In this document: positions 43,881 through 52,521 of the stretch, piece by piece | Layout: every line of letters starts with the position of its first letter | How positions within the stretch are numbered: the first letter of the stretch is position 1 | Assembly (NCBI GenBank): GCA_026645415.1 | Contig: JAPEVH010000061.1 | Location: 40,001-94,257, forward strand | Reading direction: 5' to 3' | DNA: 54,257 bases | Source: Candidatus Electronema sp. | GTDB taxonomy: Bacteria > Desulfobacterota > Desulfobulbia > Desulfobulbales > Desulfobulbaceae | Position numbers and translations under genes: made by a program | Notes under the pieces: model-generated | Seen by the model: the letters and a program-made list of their open reading frames with translations, nothing else | Databases searched by the model: none | What the model was told of the DNA's origin: nothing

Positions 43881-45706
43881 CCCTCTGTTTCATGGTCTGT
43901 GAACATCTCCACTTAGATATGGTCGCTGCCGCACAGGCTCAAGGGCTAATAGATATTGAAATACGCCCTTTTCCAGCACGCTGCGGCAGACATCCTCTGA
44001 GTAGTGAAGAATTAGCCAACATCGCCGGACAAAGCAAGGCAGAGAGCAAAGAATTTTTAGGATGCAGTTGCCTTGCTCAAGACATAGAGATTCCCGGTTG
44101 TCATATTCGACGGCTAGAGGAGTGCTTTCATTTGCTGATTAATCCAACCTTGGCTCATTCGCTTCAGCAAAATGGAGCCTGTCTCTTGACCTCTGGCTGG
44201 TTGGCCTGCTGGCAGGAAAAATTGCAAGAGCAGCAAGAATCTGTTAATTTTTGTGATAAATTGGTACTCCTCGATACAAATGTTGCCCCACACGCAGAAC
44301 AGCATCTGGCTGACTTGGCCGCCTATCTTGATCTGCCTACGGAAATTATGCCGATTGGCTTAGAATATGCTGGCCTGTTTCTTGCTGCTGCGGCTGGTGA
44401 GCATCGCCAAAAAGAGCTGCAACAGAAAGAAGAAGAATCTCGACGACAGGCTGCTGAGGCAGCTATGACCTTAGATATGCTTGGCTTAGTGGTTAAGGCA
44501 GCTTCTGAGCCAGAAGTTTTGAACAGAATTATTGAACTGTTTACTATGCTCTTTGCTCCTCGTGCTGTCTTTTGCCTACCAGTGATCAGAGATAGCCTGA
44601 CCCCTGATCGTTTGGCCGCGTTGACAGCAATAGAACAAAAAATTGCAGAACAATTCCTTATTCAGAAGGAGCAAGCGTATGAGCTGATAGGAAACGGTGA
44701 CAGCTTTTTCCTCCGCCTTGGCATTAATGGATTCACTTCTGTTATTGTCCTCGTGCGCCAGATTGCCTTTCCTCAGTATCTTCACTCATATCTTAATATA
44801 GCCCTCCATGTTGCTGGAGTTTGTAGTTTAGCAGTTGAGCATGTCCGTATTCTTAAAAAATTGCTCGATACCTCACGGCTGGCTGGCAAGGCAGAGGTGG
44901 CGACAGAAGTACTACATAATGTTGGTAATATTTTCAACAGTATCTCTGTTGCTTCAGAGCGACTTCAAGAAATGCTCCAGCAGAGTGGCTCCACTACTCT
45001 GCCTCCAATAGCGCAACTACTAGAGGAGCATCAGGATAATATAAATTTTTGTAGCCATGACCCTCAGGGGAAAAAAATACCGCGCTATGTTATCAGCCTT
45101 TCTGGACGATTGATGCAAGAGCGAGAACAAATGCTTGATGAAGTGGGTCAGCAGCTCCGACATATCCGTCGAGCCGCAGAGATTATTCGCACCCAACAGG
45201 ACAATGTACGCGGCAAGGGGTTGATTGAACCTCTTGACTTGATAGCTGTAGTCGAGGAAAGTTTAGATATTTTTAGTAAAAAAATAATTGAGCGACATAT
45301 TAGCGTTGAGCGAGATTATGCAGCCTTGCCACCTATGTGGGGGGAACGCCATAAGGTCTTACAAATAGCTGGTAATCTGCTCAGTAATGCGGCGGAAGCA
45401 TTTGATGAACTTCAAGAAAAAAAAGAAAGAAAAATAATTTTACGTCTGTATCCTGCTTTTGAAAAAGAAGGCAAGATTGTCCTCGAAGTAGAGGATAATG
45501 GTAAGGGGATCAATAGTACGCTCATGGAGAAAATATTCAACTTTGGTTTTACCGCCAAAGAAGGTGGACATGGCTTTGGCCTGCATAATGCAGCCAATTT
45601 AGCAGCAAAAATGGGTGGTATCTTGAGCGTAGAAAGTGGCGGCAAAGGTAAGGGTGCATTGTTCCGTTTAGTACTTCCAACAGCAGAGGATAAAAAGCTC
45701 CAATGA
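43877..45706 (+). CDS. DUF1638-sensor histidine kinase fusion
   Basis: 609 residues. Residues 1-175 read as DUF1638: FMVCEHLHLDMV, GCSCLAQDI, RLEECFHLLI, ACLLTSGWLACWQEKL. DUF1638 genes usually occur as free-standing neighbours of corrinoid methyltransferase genes. A linker coiled coil (175-200), a GAF-like region (200-330), a phosphoacceptor helix EVLHNVGNIFNSISVASE (His 347) and an HATPase domain (IAGNLLSNAAEAFDEL, VEDNGKGINSTLM, GHGFGLHNAANLAA) follow. No membrane segments, so the kinase is cytoplasmic. The start at 43877 forms ATGA with the UroD-type gene; an ATG at 43862 would add five residues. I infer that DUF1638 senses the state of the corrinoid/UroD pair and sets kinase activity. 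Confidence 0.85.
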   Translation: MTLCFMVCEHLHLDMVAAAQAQGLIDIEIRPFPARCGRHPLSSEELANIAGQSKAESKEFLGCSCLAQDIEIPGCHIRRLEECFHLLINPTLAHSLQQNGACLLTSGWLACWQEKLQEQQESVNFCDKLVLLDTNVAPHAEQHLADLAAYLDLPTEIMPIGLEYAGLFLAAAAGEHRQKELQQKEEESRRQAAEAAMTLDMLGLVVKAASEPEVLNRIIELFTMLFAPRAVFCLPVIRDSLTPDRLAALTAIEQKIAEQFLIQKEQAYELIGNGDSFFLRLGINGFTSVIVLVRQIAFPQYLHSYLNIALHVAGVCSLAVEHVRILKKLLDTSRLAGKAEVATEVLHNVGNIFNSISVASERLQEMLQQSGSTTLPPIAQLLEEHQDNINFCSHDPQGKKIPRYVISLSGRLMQEREQMLDEVGQQLRHIRRAAEIIRTQQDNVRGKGLIEPLDLIAVVEESLDIFSKKIIERHISVERDYAALPPMWGERHKVLQIAGNLLSNAAEAFDELQEKKERKIILRLYPAFEKEGKIVLEVEDNGKGINSTLMEKIFNFGFTAKEGGHGFGLHNAANLAAKMGGILSVESGGKGKGALFRLVLPTAEDKKLQ

Positions 45707-47502
45707 AAAAAAGCACCCGCTGTGACCGAATTTTGATTGTTGATGATAACCAAGCAATTCATGAGGATATCAAAAAAGTCCTTCTCCAGCCACAAGTATC
45801 GTCAGAGCTAGATTCTCTTTTTGCAGATATTATAGGTCAACCGTATTTTGAAAAAGAGAACACGAAAGAGCAAGGCGAGCTGATCATTGATTCTGCTTTT
45901 CAGGGTGAGGAGGCTGTAGCTCTGGTACGACAGGCTCGGCTTGACCGTAGGCCCTATGCTGTAGCCTATGTTGATATGCGGATGCCGCCGGGTATCGATG
46001 GATTGAATACGCTGAAGCGGCTCCAGCAGGAAGACCATCAGCTCCAATTTGTAGTCATTACCGCTTATGCAGATTACTCATGGCAGGAGATTAGCTCGGC
46101 CATGCTTTCTGCTGACAAACTTTTGATTCTAAAAAAACCATTTGAAGCCATTGAGATCCGTCAATCAGCGAATGCCTTACTAGAAAAGTGGCATCTCACC
46201 TTGGAACACCGACAGGCCATGTCTGCCCTTGTCATGCAGCGGAACATGCTTGAGGAGCATGTTCGGGAACAGACTGCCGAACTGAGGCATACCAATGAGT
46301 TACTGACAAAGGAGATCAAAGAACGACGACGGGCTGAGGAAAAAATTCGGCAGCATCGCGATAGCTTAGAAAAGCAGATCGAACTACGCAGTGCTGAAAT
46401 CATGCAGCAGAATCGCTTTCTCAATACGGTTATCAATGCGTTACCGCATCCATTTGCTGTGATTGATGCAGCGAGTCATAGAATTTTGGCGGCTAATCGG
46501 GCCGCTGGCAGCCGAGCGGCTGGTCGCAATCATCTACGGACTTGCTATCAGTTTATGCACGGTCTTTCTCGGCCCTGTCATGAGCAAAGTTTGCAATGTC
46601 CACTGCAAGCAGTCCTTAAACAAGGCAAACCTTTAATAATTGAACAGGTTTTAAATGGACCTGATGGCGACAAGCAGGTTCTGGAAATTCACGCCTGCCC
46701 GGTCATTGAACGAGATGGGAAAATTACACGAGTAATAGAATATTGTATTGATATTACGCAGCGAAAAAAAATGGAGCAGGAGTTGATTCGAAGCAGGAAG
46801 ATGGAAGCCGTGTCAACTATGGCCGGTGGCATTGCTCATGATTTCAATAATTTGCTTATGGCAATTACTGGCAATGTTGAGTTAGCACTTCTTAAAATCC
46901 ATCCAGAGCATAGTGTTCAACCTTTTCTAAAAAATGCAGCAAGTTCAGCCGAGGAAGCCAAAAATTTAGCACATAAGTTTCTTCTCTTCTCACACTTTGC
47001 CCCGCCCGCTCGCCGTCCAGTAGCACTGACCGAACTGACGGCTGCTGCCATCAGGGCGGTGTTGGAAGAAAGTAATAGTACAGCAGAGATAGAGCTGCCA
47101 AGTAACCTTTGGCTTCTTCTTGCCGATCCAGGCCAGATTGAATTGGTGCTCCGGGAGTTATTCAAAAATGCTGCTGAAGCAATGGCCCCCACAGGAGGGG
47201 CTGTACGAATCAGTGCAGAAAATATCTGTTTACCTGCTAAAAAGACTTGTACTTGCAGTAAAGGGCGTTATGTCAGGATAGCTGTCAGTGATACAGGCTG
47301 CGGCATTAAAAAAGAAAATCTCCTGAAGATTTTTGACCCCTATTTTTCTAGCAAAACCAGAGGAACTGTCAAAGGTATGGGACTAGGACTGACTATTGCT
47401 GCCTTTATTGTCAGCCAGCATGAGGGACACTTGGAAGCCGAGGCTGGGCTAGAAGGAAAGGGAGCTACCATACACCTAGATATTCCAGCCGCCGAAGCAT
47501 GA
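45703..47502 (+). CDS. REC-coiled coil-PAS-histidine kinase
   Basis: 599 residues with a receiver first. RILIVDDNQAIHED at 9-22, phospho-acceptor Asp 91 in VAYVDMRMPPGIDG and the lysine in LILKKPFEAIE; the receiver contains an insert (about 30-60) compared with a plain one. A coiled coil (165-240) leads to a PAS domain (242-352) with a cysteine triad, CYQFMHGLSRPCHEQSLQCP. The kinase helix is MAGGIAHDFNNLLMAITGN (His 379), with an HATPase domain ending GMGLGLTIAAFI. It overlaps the DUF1638-kinase gene by ATGA, so it is the probable phosphate acceptor of that kinase and could pass the signal on. No DNA-binding or other output domain is present. The gene ends 13 bp from the convergent heme-motif kinase. 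Confidence 0.9.
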   Translation: MKKSTRCDRILIVDDNQAIHEDIKKVLLQPQVSSELDSLFADIIGQPYFEKENTKEQGELIIDSAFQGEEAVALVRQARLDRRPYAVAYVDMRMPPGIDGLNTLKRLQQEDHQLQFVVITAYADYSWQEISSAMLSADKLLILKKPFEAIEIRQSANALLEKWHLTLEHRQAMSALVMQRNMLEEHVREQTAELRHTNELLTKEIKERRRAEEKIRQHRDSLEKQIELRSAEIMQQNRFLNTVINALPHPFAVIDAASHRILAANRAAGSRAAGRNHLRTCYQFMHGLSRPCHEQSLQCPLQAVLKQGKPLIIEQVLNGPDGDKQVLEIHACPVIERDGKITRVIEYCIDITQRKKMEQELIRSRKMEAVSTMAGGIAHDFNNLLMAITGNVELALLKIHPEHSVQPFLKNAASSAEEAKNLAHKFLLFSHFAPPARRPVALTELTAAAIRAVLEESNSTAEIELPSNLWLLLADPGQIELVLRELFKNAAEAMAPTGGAVRISAENICLPAKKTCTCSKGRYVRIAVSDTGCGIKKENLLKIFDPYFSSKTRGTVKGMGLGLTIAAFIVSQHEGHLEAEAGLEGKGATIHLDIPAAEA

Positions 47503-47515
47503 AGCAAAAGCAAAT

Positions 47516-50128
47516 TCATCTTTGTTCTTTACTATCAAGCATCTCTCTGACTAAGAGAGCTAACTTAACTACAGTCAGCGGCTTGATAGCGTAGCACCGA
47601 ATTCCTAATGCAAGAGCATCTTTTTCTGAAAAGGAGGCAGTATATCCTGTGCAGAGAATTACAGGCAAACTCGGCTTCAGTCGTAATGCAACTTTTGCCA
47701 GCTCTGAACCAGTCATACCAGGCATGGTCTGATCGGTAATCATAAGGTCAAAGCTCTCAGGATTTTCTTGAAATTTTTTCAAAGCAGAGAGACTATCGGT
47801 TTCAGCGATCACTGTATAGCCCAGAGCAGTGAGAATGGACTGACTGATATGGACAATAGCAGCCTCGTCATCAACAAATAAGATTCGCTCCGTCCCTGTA
47901 GGTAGCGGACATGGGTTTTCTGGTTCAACAACCTCTTTGCTCTCTTCTGGAAGTACAGGAAGGAAGACTTGGAAGAGAGAACCCTTATTTAGTTCACTTG
48001 CCACCTCGATAAAACCTTTGCAATCCTCAACCACACCGTGCGTGACAGCTAGTCCTAAGCCGGTACCTGCGCCCTGCTCTTTGGTCGTAAAATAAGGATC
48101 AAAAATGCGATTCATGGTCCGTTCGTCCATACCTGAGCCGTCATCCTGAACCGTCAGCATAATAAATGTTCCAGGCTTCAGCCAAGGCGGCCTATCAGTG
48201 AGCTGCTCTACAGTCAGATCAGTTTGCTTGAGACAGATGTCTATTCTCCCTTGTTTGCCACCAATAGCATGAGCAGCATTAGTGCAGAGATTGAAAACAA
48301 TCTGCTGAATATTAGTAGGTTCTGCTAAAACTAAACCGCTTTCTTCATCAATATCTGCATTAATGCTGATGGAAGAAGGGAGAGAGGAACGGAGCATCTT
48401 GACGGCTTCTTTGATCAGCAAATAAATACGCAGCGGCTGTTTTCGATATTCACTTTTTCGGCTAAAGGCTAAAATTTGTTTAACTAGCTCTGTAGCACGA
48501 TTGCCAGCAATAACAACTTGTTCGATATCGGCATGGGCATTGCTGTTTTCAGGTAACTCCATTTTTGCCAACTCAGCATAACCAAGGATAGCCGCCAGTA
48601 TATTGTTAAAATCATGAGCAATGCCTCCGGCAAGAGTGCCGATGGCCTCCATTTTCTGGGCCTGAAGCAGTTCTTCTTCCAGCTTTTTTTTGTCTGTAAT
48701 ATCATGGGCAATATAAACAAAATAAAGAAACTCATTTTCTGCATTCAGCACTGGCGCGGCACAAATATGATAGATTCTCCCTACGAGCTTATGCTCCATC
48801 TCAGCGCAGTGCTTCTTCAAATCATGCATTGCCATAATACCAGGACAACCAGGACAGGGGACATCTAGGCCCCGGAATAATTTATGGCAGGTAATGCCCA
48901 GAAGCTGCTCCGGCGATTTTTGGAAAAACTCAAATGCTGCCTGATTAGCCCGAATAATCCGCATTTCCTTATCTTGGAGGGTGATGATATCAGGAATTGC
49001 ATCAAAAGTGTTTTCCCATTCCGCTGTTTTGCGCAAAAGCTGTTCCTTGGCTTTTTTCCGCGAGGTCACATCTTCGTAAACCGCCACAATTTTGTCATTA
49101 GATATTCTGTATACATAAAATTCGAGACAACGAGGCGGAGTATTTTCTTGATCTGCCCCCTTACGAGTACAGGAAGAAATGGAGAGATGTTCAGCTATAC
49201 CGCTACTCGCTACCCGTTGGAACACCGCGAGGAGACCTGACTCTGCCAAACCTGGAAAGATCTCTGTTGCCTTTTTACCAGCAAGGTTATCCTCCTCTTG
49301 GAGCAGGGCAATACGCCTACCAGCTGGATTAATGCTTTTAATGATAAAATCATCATTCTGCATGTTTATCTCGTAAACAGCAATACCATTTGAGATGTTA
49401 TCAACAATGCCGCGTAAATGCTGTTCCTGTGCCTGAAGTCTATTTTCAACCGCCGCCCGTTTATATAATTGTTTGCTGCTCTGGAGATAAAAAAGAATCA
49501 TGCCGGCCAAGCCGATGAGATAAATCAAGATATGATAGAATAAGCTGCTTTTAAATTGTCTGCTAAACAGGGCTACAGTCTCATCCATTGGGAGCGTAAT
49601 GCTGATTCCGCCTCGAATACTGCCCACTGAATAATCTCGTTCAATATGGCACTTAAGACAGGAGGCATCCATAATTGCAGGAATCATAACCCGCATGAAG
49701 GTTTTACCGTCCTTGCGAAAGAGTTCCGCTGCATCTTTTGCCCCATGTTCAAAGCTGATCAGTGCTTTCTTTTCCCATTTATCTGGGATATTCTCTGGCT
49801 CTAACGGCTGGAGACTACTGATATTTGCTTGAAAACCACCGCGTTTTTGTTCAATTTGATAGATCTCACGGGTCATCTGGGCTGGATTAATGAGCGTAGC
49901 ATTGCCCTTTCCAGCTCCGATTATGCCACCGTGACTAGAGTTCCAGAGCTGATGAACATAGTCTTTACGGATAGCGGTCAGGCCAATTTCTTTGCCAATA
50001 AACTTAACATTGTGCCATTCATTGCTAGCAAATATCCAAAAAGAACCATTGAGCAATAGTGTCCAGAAGACAAAAGCAGTTAAGCACCAGCAGCGGAGAT
50101 GTTTTAAATCAATATCTATCCGTTTCAT
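47516..50128 (-). CDS. Hybrid histidine kinase with periplasmic Tll0287-like, c-type heme sensor
   Basis: 870 residues. A membrane helix at 12-34, a periplasmic domain to about 193 and a second helix (196-215). The periplasmic domain fits the Tll0287/DUF3365 pattern, including ASCLKCHIERDYSVGSIRGG, whose C-x-x-C-H (157-161) would bind heme c. Two PAS regions follow (about 235-355 and 368-480); the second holds CHKLFRGLDVPCPGCP, a cysteine set like that in the neighbouring REC-PAS-kinase. The kinase helix is LAGGIAHDFNNILAAILGY (His 505), with HATPase (CTNAAHAIGG, DDGSGMDE, GTGLGLAVT) and a C-terminal receiver (Asp 799 in LMITDQTMPG). It probably senses redox state or a gas ligand. Convergent with the corrinoid operon. 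Confidence 0.9.
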   Translation of the reverse strand: MKRIDIDLKHLRCWCLTAFVFWTLLLNGSFWIFASNEWHNVKFIGKEIGLTAIRKDYVHQLWNSSHGGIIGAGKGNATLINPAQMTREIYQIEQKRGGFQANISSLQPLEPENIPDKWEKKALISFEHGAKDAAELFRKDGKTFMRVMIPAIMDASCLKCHIERDYSVGSIRGGISITLPMDETVALFSRQFKSSLFYHILIYLIGLAGMILFYLQSSKQLYKRAAVENRLQAQEQHLRGIVDNISNGIAVYEINMQNDDFIIKSINPAGRRIALLQEEDNLAGKKATEIFPGLAESGLLAVFQRVASSGIAEHLSISSCTRKGADQENTPPRCLEFYVYRISNDKIVAVYEDVTSRKKAKEQLLRKTAEWENTFDAIPDIITLQDKEMRIIRANQAAFEFFQKSPEQLLGITCHKLFRGLDVPCPGCPGIMAMHDLKKHCAEMEHKLVGRIYHICAAPVLNAENEFLYFVYIAHDITDKKKLEEELLQAQKMEAIGTLAGGIAHDFNNILAAILGYAELAKMELPENSNAHADIEQVVIAGNRATELVKQILAFSRKSEYRKQPLRIYLLIKEAVKMLRSSLPSSISINADIDEESGLVLAEPTNIQQIVFNLCTNAAHAIGGKQGRIDICLKQTDLTVEQLTDRPPWLKPGTFIMLTVQDDGSGMDERTMNRIFDPYFTTKEQGAGTGLGLAVTHGVVEDCKGFIEVASELNKGSLFQVFLPVLPEESKEVVEPENPCPLPTGTERILFVDDEAAIVHISQSILTALGYTVIAETDSLSALKKFQENPESFDLMITDQTMPGMTGSELAKVALRLKPSLPVILCTGYTASFSEKDALALGIRCYAIKPLTVVKLALLVREMLDSKEQR

Positions 50129-50166
50129 ATAAAAACAAAGAAAGACAAGGTATTATCAGGAGAGTG

Positions 50167-50196
50167 TTGTTATTTTGCCTCTCTTCACTGTATAAT
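50167..50196 (+). promoter_or_regulatory. Sigma-70-type promoter of the M48 protease gene
   Basis: TTGTTA (50167-50172), an 18-bp spacer and TATAAT (50191-50196). The transcript would start near 50203, about 50 bases before the ATG at 50252. Confidence 0.6.
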
Positions 50197-50251
50197 GACT
50201 ACAAAAAGAAGTCAAACAGGATTGAGCTATCTGAGAAAGGATCTTACTATC

Positions 50252-51505
50252 ATGAACTGTTATTTACTCTGTATTCTGGCGGCCCTTATTGCAGCATGGC
50301 TCCTTCATCTAACTGCGGACATACTAGAATTACGTAGCCTACGACCTGAGCTTCCTGCCGAAGGAAAAGATATTTATGATCAAGAAAAATATCGGCAATC
50401 ACTGGACTACACGCAAGCAAAACTGATTTTTACCCAAATCCATAGCACAGTTATATTAATAGCCACACTTCTGTTTATTCTGCTGGGCGGCTTTCACTGG
50501 CTTGATCAGTTAGCCCGGAGTTTGGATTTAGACAGTATCAGCACAGGGTTGCTCTTCACTGCTGGCCTCTTGTTCCTCTCCTCTACGGCCGAACTTCCTT
50601 TTTCCCTATACAGCACCTTTGTGCTGGAAGAACGTTTTGGCTTCAATAAAACTACAGGTAAAACTTTTCTCTTCGACCTGATCAAGACAGTGCTGCTCGC
50701 TGTCCTTATTGGTGGGCCGTTCCTCGCGCTTGTATTTTGGTTCTTTGAAACAATGGGTACGAGAGCTTGGCTCTGGTGTTGGCTGGCTGTGACCGTATTT
50801 ACTCTACTCCTCCAATTCCTTGCCCCAGTTTTGCTGATGCCGCTGTTCAATAAATTTATTCCCCTAGAGGATGGAGAGCTACGGCAGGCAGTGGCAGATT
50901 ATGCCAAGGCGCAACATTTTGCCCTGCAAGGTATCTATGTTATGGATGGCTCTAAACGCTCAACTAAACTCAACGCCTTTTTTACTGGTTTTGGGCGTTT
51001 TCGCCGAATTGTCTTTTTTGACACCTTAATCAGCAGGTTGACAGTGCATGAGATTGTGGCAGTGCTGGCTCATGAGATGGGGCATTGGCGGCATCGACAT
51101 ATTCTCAAGATGACTCTGGCCTCTCTTCTCCATACTGGCCTCATGTTCTATTTTTTGTCCTTAGTCCTTATTAGCCCGCAGCTTCATGCGGCCTTTGGCA
51201 TGGAGCAGGTTTCTGTCTATGCAGGCTTTACTTTCTTTGCTTTTCTCTATACTCCAGTAGAGTTACTGCTCTCTATAGTCTTTAATATCTTTTCCCGTCG
51301 ACATGAATTTCAGGCTGATGCGTTTGCGGCTGCCTCTGGCTGGACGCAGGAGCTAATCAGCAGTTTAAAGAAGCTCGGCGCAGATAATCTTACCAACTTA
51401 ACTCCGCATCCATTCAAAGTTTTTCTCAAGTACTCCCATCCGCCGATACTAGCACGAATTGAAGCTCTGCGGCAGTTAGAACATCAGAGAAACACGGCTG
51501 AGTAA
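50252..51505 (+). CDS. Ste24/CAAX prenyl protease 1-like M48 metallopeptidase
   Basis: 417 residues from the ATG at 50252, preceded by AAAGGA; an ATG at 50195 lies inside the -10 box and is rejected. Seven or so membrane helices surround the zinc site: VLAHEMGHWRHRHI (H-E-x-x-H near residue 274) with the third ligand in EFQADAFAAA (near 351). STAELPFSLYSTFVLEERFGF upstream is the usual N-terminal Ste24 motif; split here for length it reads STAELPFSLYST and VLEERFGFN. Bacterial homologues act in quality control of membrane proteins. Lone gene; the 109-bp gap after it has no clear GC-rich terminator. Confidence 0.93.
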   Translation: MNCYLLCILAALIAAWLLHLTADILELRSLRPELPAEGKDIYDQEKYRQSLDYTQAKLIFTQIHSTVILIATLLFILLGGFHWLDQLARSLDLDSISTGLLFTAGLLFLSSTAELPFSLYSTFVLEERFGFNKTTGKTFLFDLIKTVLLAVLIGGPFLALVFWFFETMGTRAWLWCWLAVTVFTLLLQFLAPVLLMPLFNKFIPLEDGELRQAVADYAKAQHFALQGIYVMDGSKRSTKLNAFFTGFGRFRRIVFFDTLISRLTVHEIVAVLAHEMGHWRHRHILKMTLASLLHTGLMFYFLSLVLISPQLHAAFGMEQVSVYAGFTFFAFLYTPVELLLSIVFNIFSRRHEFQADAFAAASGWTQELISSLKKLGADNLTNLTPHPFKVFLKYSHPPILARIEALRQLEHQRNTAE

Positions 51506-51524
51506 AGTTTTTTTTACTCATCTG

Positions 51525-51553
51525 TTGACGAATATAAAAAACTAAAGTATAAA
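51525..51553 (+). promoter_or_regulatory. Sigma-70-type promoter of the secreted cysteine-rich gene
   Basis: TTGACG (51525-51530), a 17-bp spacer and TATAAA (51548-51553), followed by a leader of about 55 bases and a strong AGGAGG before the ATG at 51615. This is the strongest expression signal in the last 4 kb. Confidence 0.65.
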
Positions 51554-51614
51554 GAGATAAGTCGATGGACTTGATTATCATGGATAGGTATAGATTTAGA
51601 AGGAGGACTAGGTT

Positions 51615-52070
51615 ATGAAAAATGTTTTTGCTATCGTCGCTTTACTACTATTAGGTTGCACGTTGTTTGTTTCTGCTCCGGCTGCTGGGGAAATCATGAC
51701 TTGTGGCGGTAGCAACGCTGATAAAGCGGAACCAAATATTGCTATTACAAGCGAGAACGGTGGCTGCTGCGGTGAAACAGAGTCTGTTGCAAGCAAGGAA
51801 AATACACCTGAGCGTCGTTCCTATAAGATTACTAATACTGGCAACGTTAAACTGACCAATGTTCGGGTCATGGACGCTCGTTTTTCCAACATTAACTGCC
51901 AAGAGACGAACCTTGATGTTGGTCAATCCATGACTTGCGTAGCGCATGATCTGGTCAGTGGAGCTGACTTAAAAAAAAAAGGAGGGGCCTGCGCCACAGG
52001 TGATCACATCACGGTAAAAGAAGCTGGCGTACAGGTAACTACTAAAGGAGACTGTGACAGCGGTGCGTAA
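51615..52070 (+). CDS. Small secreted cysteine-rich protein with an Ig-like (DUF11/DUF7507-like) domain
   Basis: 151 residues: an export signal (1-24, cleavage after APAAG or nearby; the cysteine in LLLLGCTLF is within the hydrophobic core), then a region with MTCGG and NGGCCGET. A beta domain follows with the repeat-type motif SYKITNTGNVKLTNVRVMD. CQETNLDVGQSMTC and, near the end, CATGDHITVKEAGVQVTTKG come after it. The motif is seen in multi-domain surface proteins as many tandem copies; here there is one, and six to seven cysteines remain after cleavage, probably in disulfides. A strong ribosome site and promoter, plus a strong terminator at 52118, make it a well-expressed single-gene unit. 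Function unknown. Confidence 0.75.
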   Translation: MKNVFAIVALLLLGCTLFVSAPAAGEIMTCGGSNADKAEPNIAITSENGGCCGETESVASKENTPERRSYKITNTGNVKLTNVRVMDARFSNINCQETNLDVGQSMTCVAHDLVSGADLKKKGGACATGDHITVKEAGVQVTTKGDCDSGA

Positions 52071-52117
52071 GTAGTTTAGGATTGCTCAAAATCAAGATCA
52101 CAGATAGTCTGTGGCTA

Positions 52118-52159
52118 AAGCAGGGGGCTAAGTTGAAAGACTTGGCTCCCTGCTTTTTT
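52118..52159 (+). terminator. Strong intrinsic terminator
   Basis: A 16-bp stem from AAGCAGGGGGCTAAGT to ACTTGGCTCCCTGCTT (two G-T pairs), loop TGAAAG, then TTTTTT. It lies 48 bp after the secreted cysteine-rich gene. A small CACAGA/TCTGTG hairpin precedes it. Confidence 0.93.
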
Positions 52160-52255
52160 GTTTGCTTGAGACAGCCTGCGCGGGTATCGTCCCAAGCAAG
52201 CTCCGCCGCTTTTGCAGCCTTTCTTGAGGATATAGTGACACAATGGAAACCATCA

Positions 52256-52447
52256 TCACCTACGAGCCGTCCATATATAGACGTATCTGTTCCATAATGC
52301 CCAGCCAGCAATGCTGGAACTTGATGCAATCGCAAGGAACATATTGATATATCGATCAGTCGCTTCATTACGCTTGAGCAACTTTTCCAGATATACCGAC
52401 CGGACATTAACACGAAATAGCTGCTTCCAGATAAGGTGATGAATCAT
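52256..52447 (-). pseudogene. Fragment of a 2-TM protein (possibly SLATT-like)
   Basis: A 63-codon frame with YLEKLLKRNEATDRYINMFL and IASSSSIAGWALWNRYVYIW: a basic helix followed by a membrane segment rich in serine and glycine. This resembles the start of small SLATT-type 2-TM effectors, which are about 150 residues, so this would be an N-terminal remnant broken by the stop at 52256. No ribosome site is seen. The rest of 52160-52521 shows nothing else. Low certainty. Confidence 0.3.
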
Positions 52448-52521
52448 AGGCTTGATAGACTATCTGTGATGCGGAATCATCCTTTATGGCAAGATAATTC
52501 CGCGTAGTTTCACTCTTCTCC

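Noticed and set aside
51505-51525. Terminator after the M48 protease gene
   Set aside because: TGAGTAAA/TTTACTCA pairs, but the T run is in the loop and the stem has little GC, so it is weak evidence.
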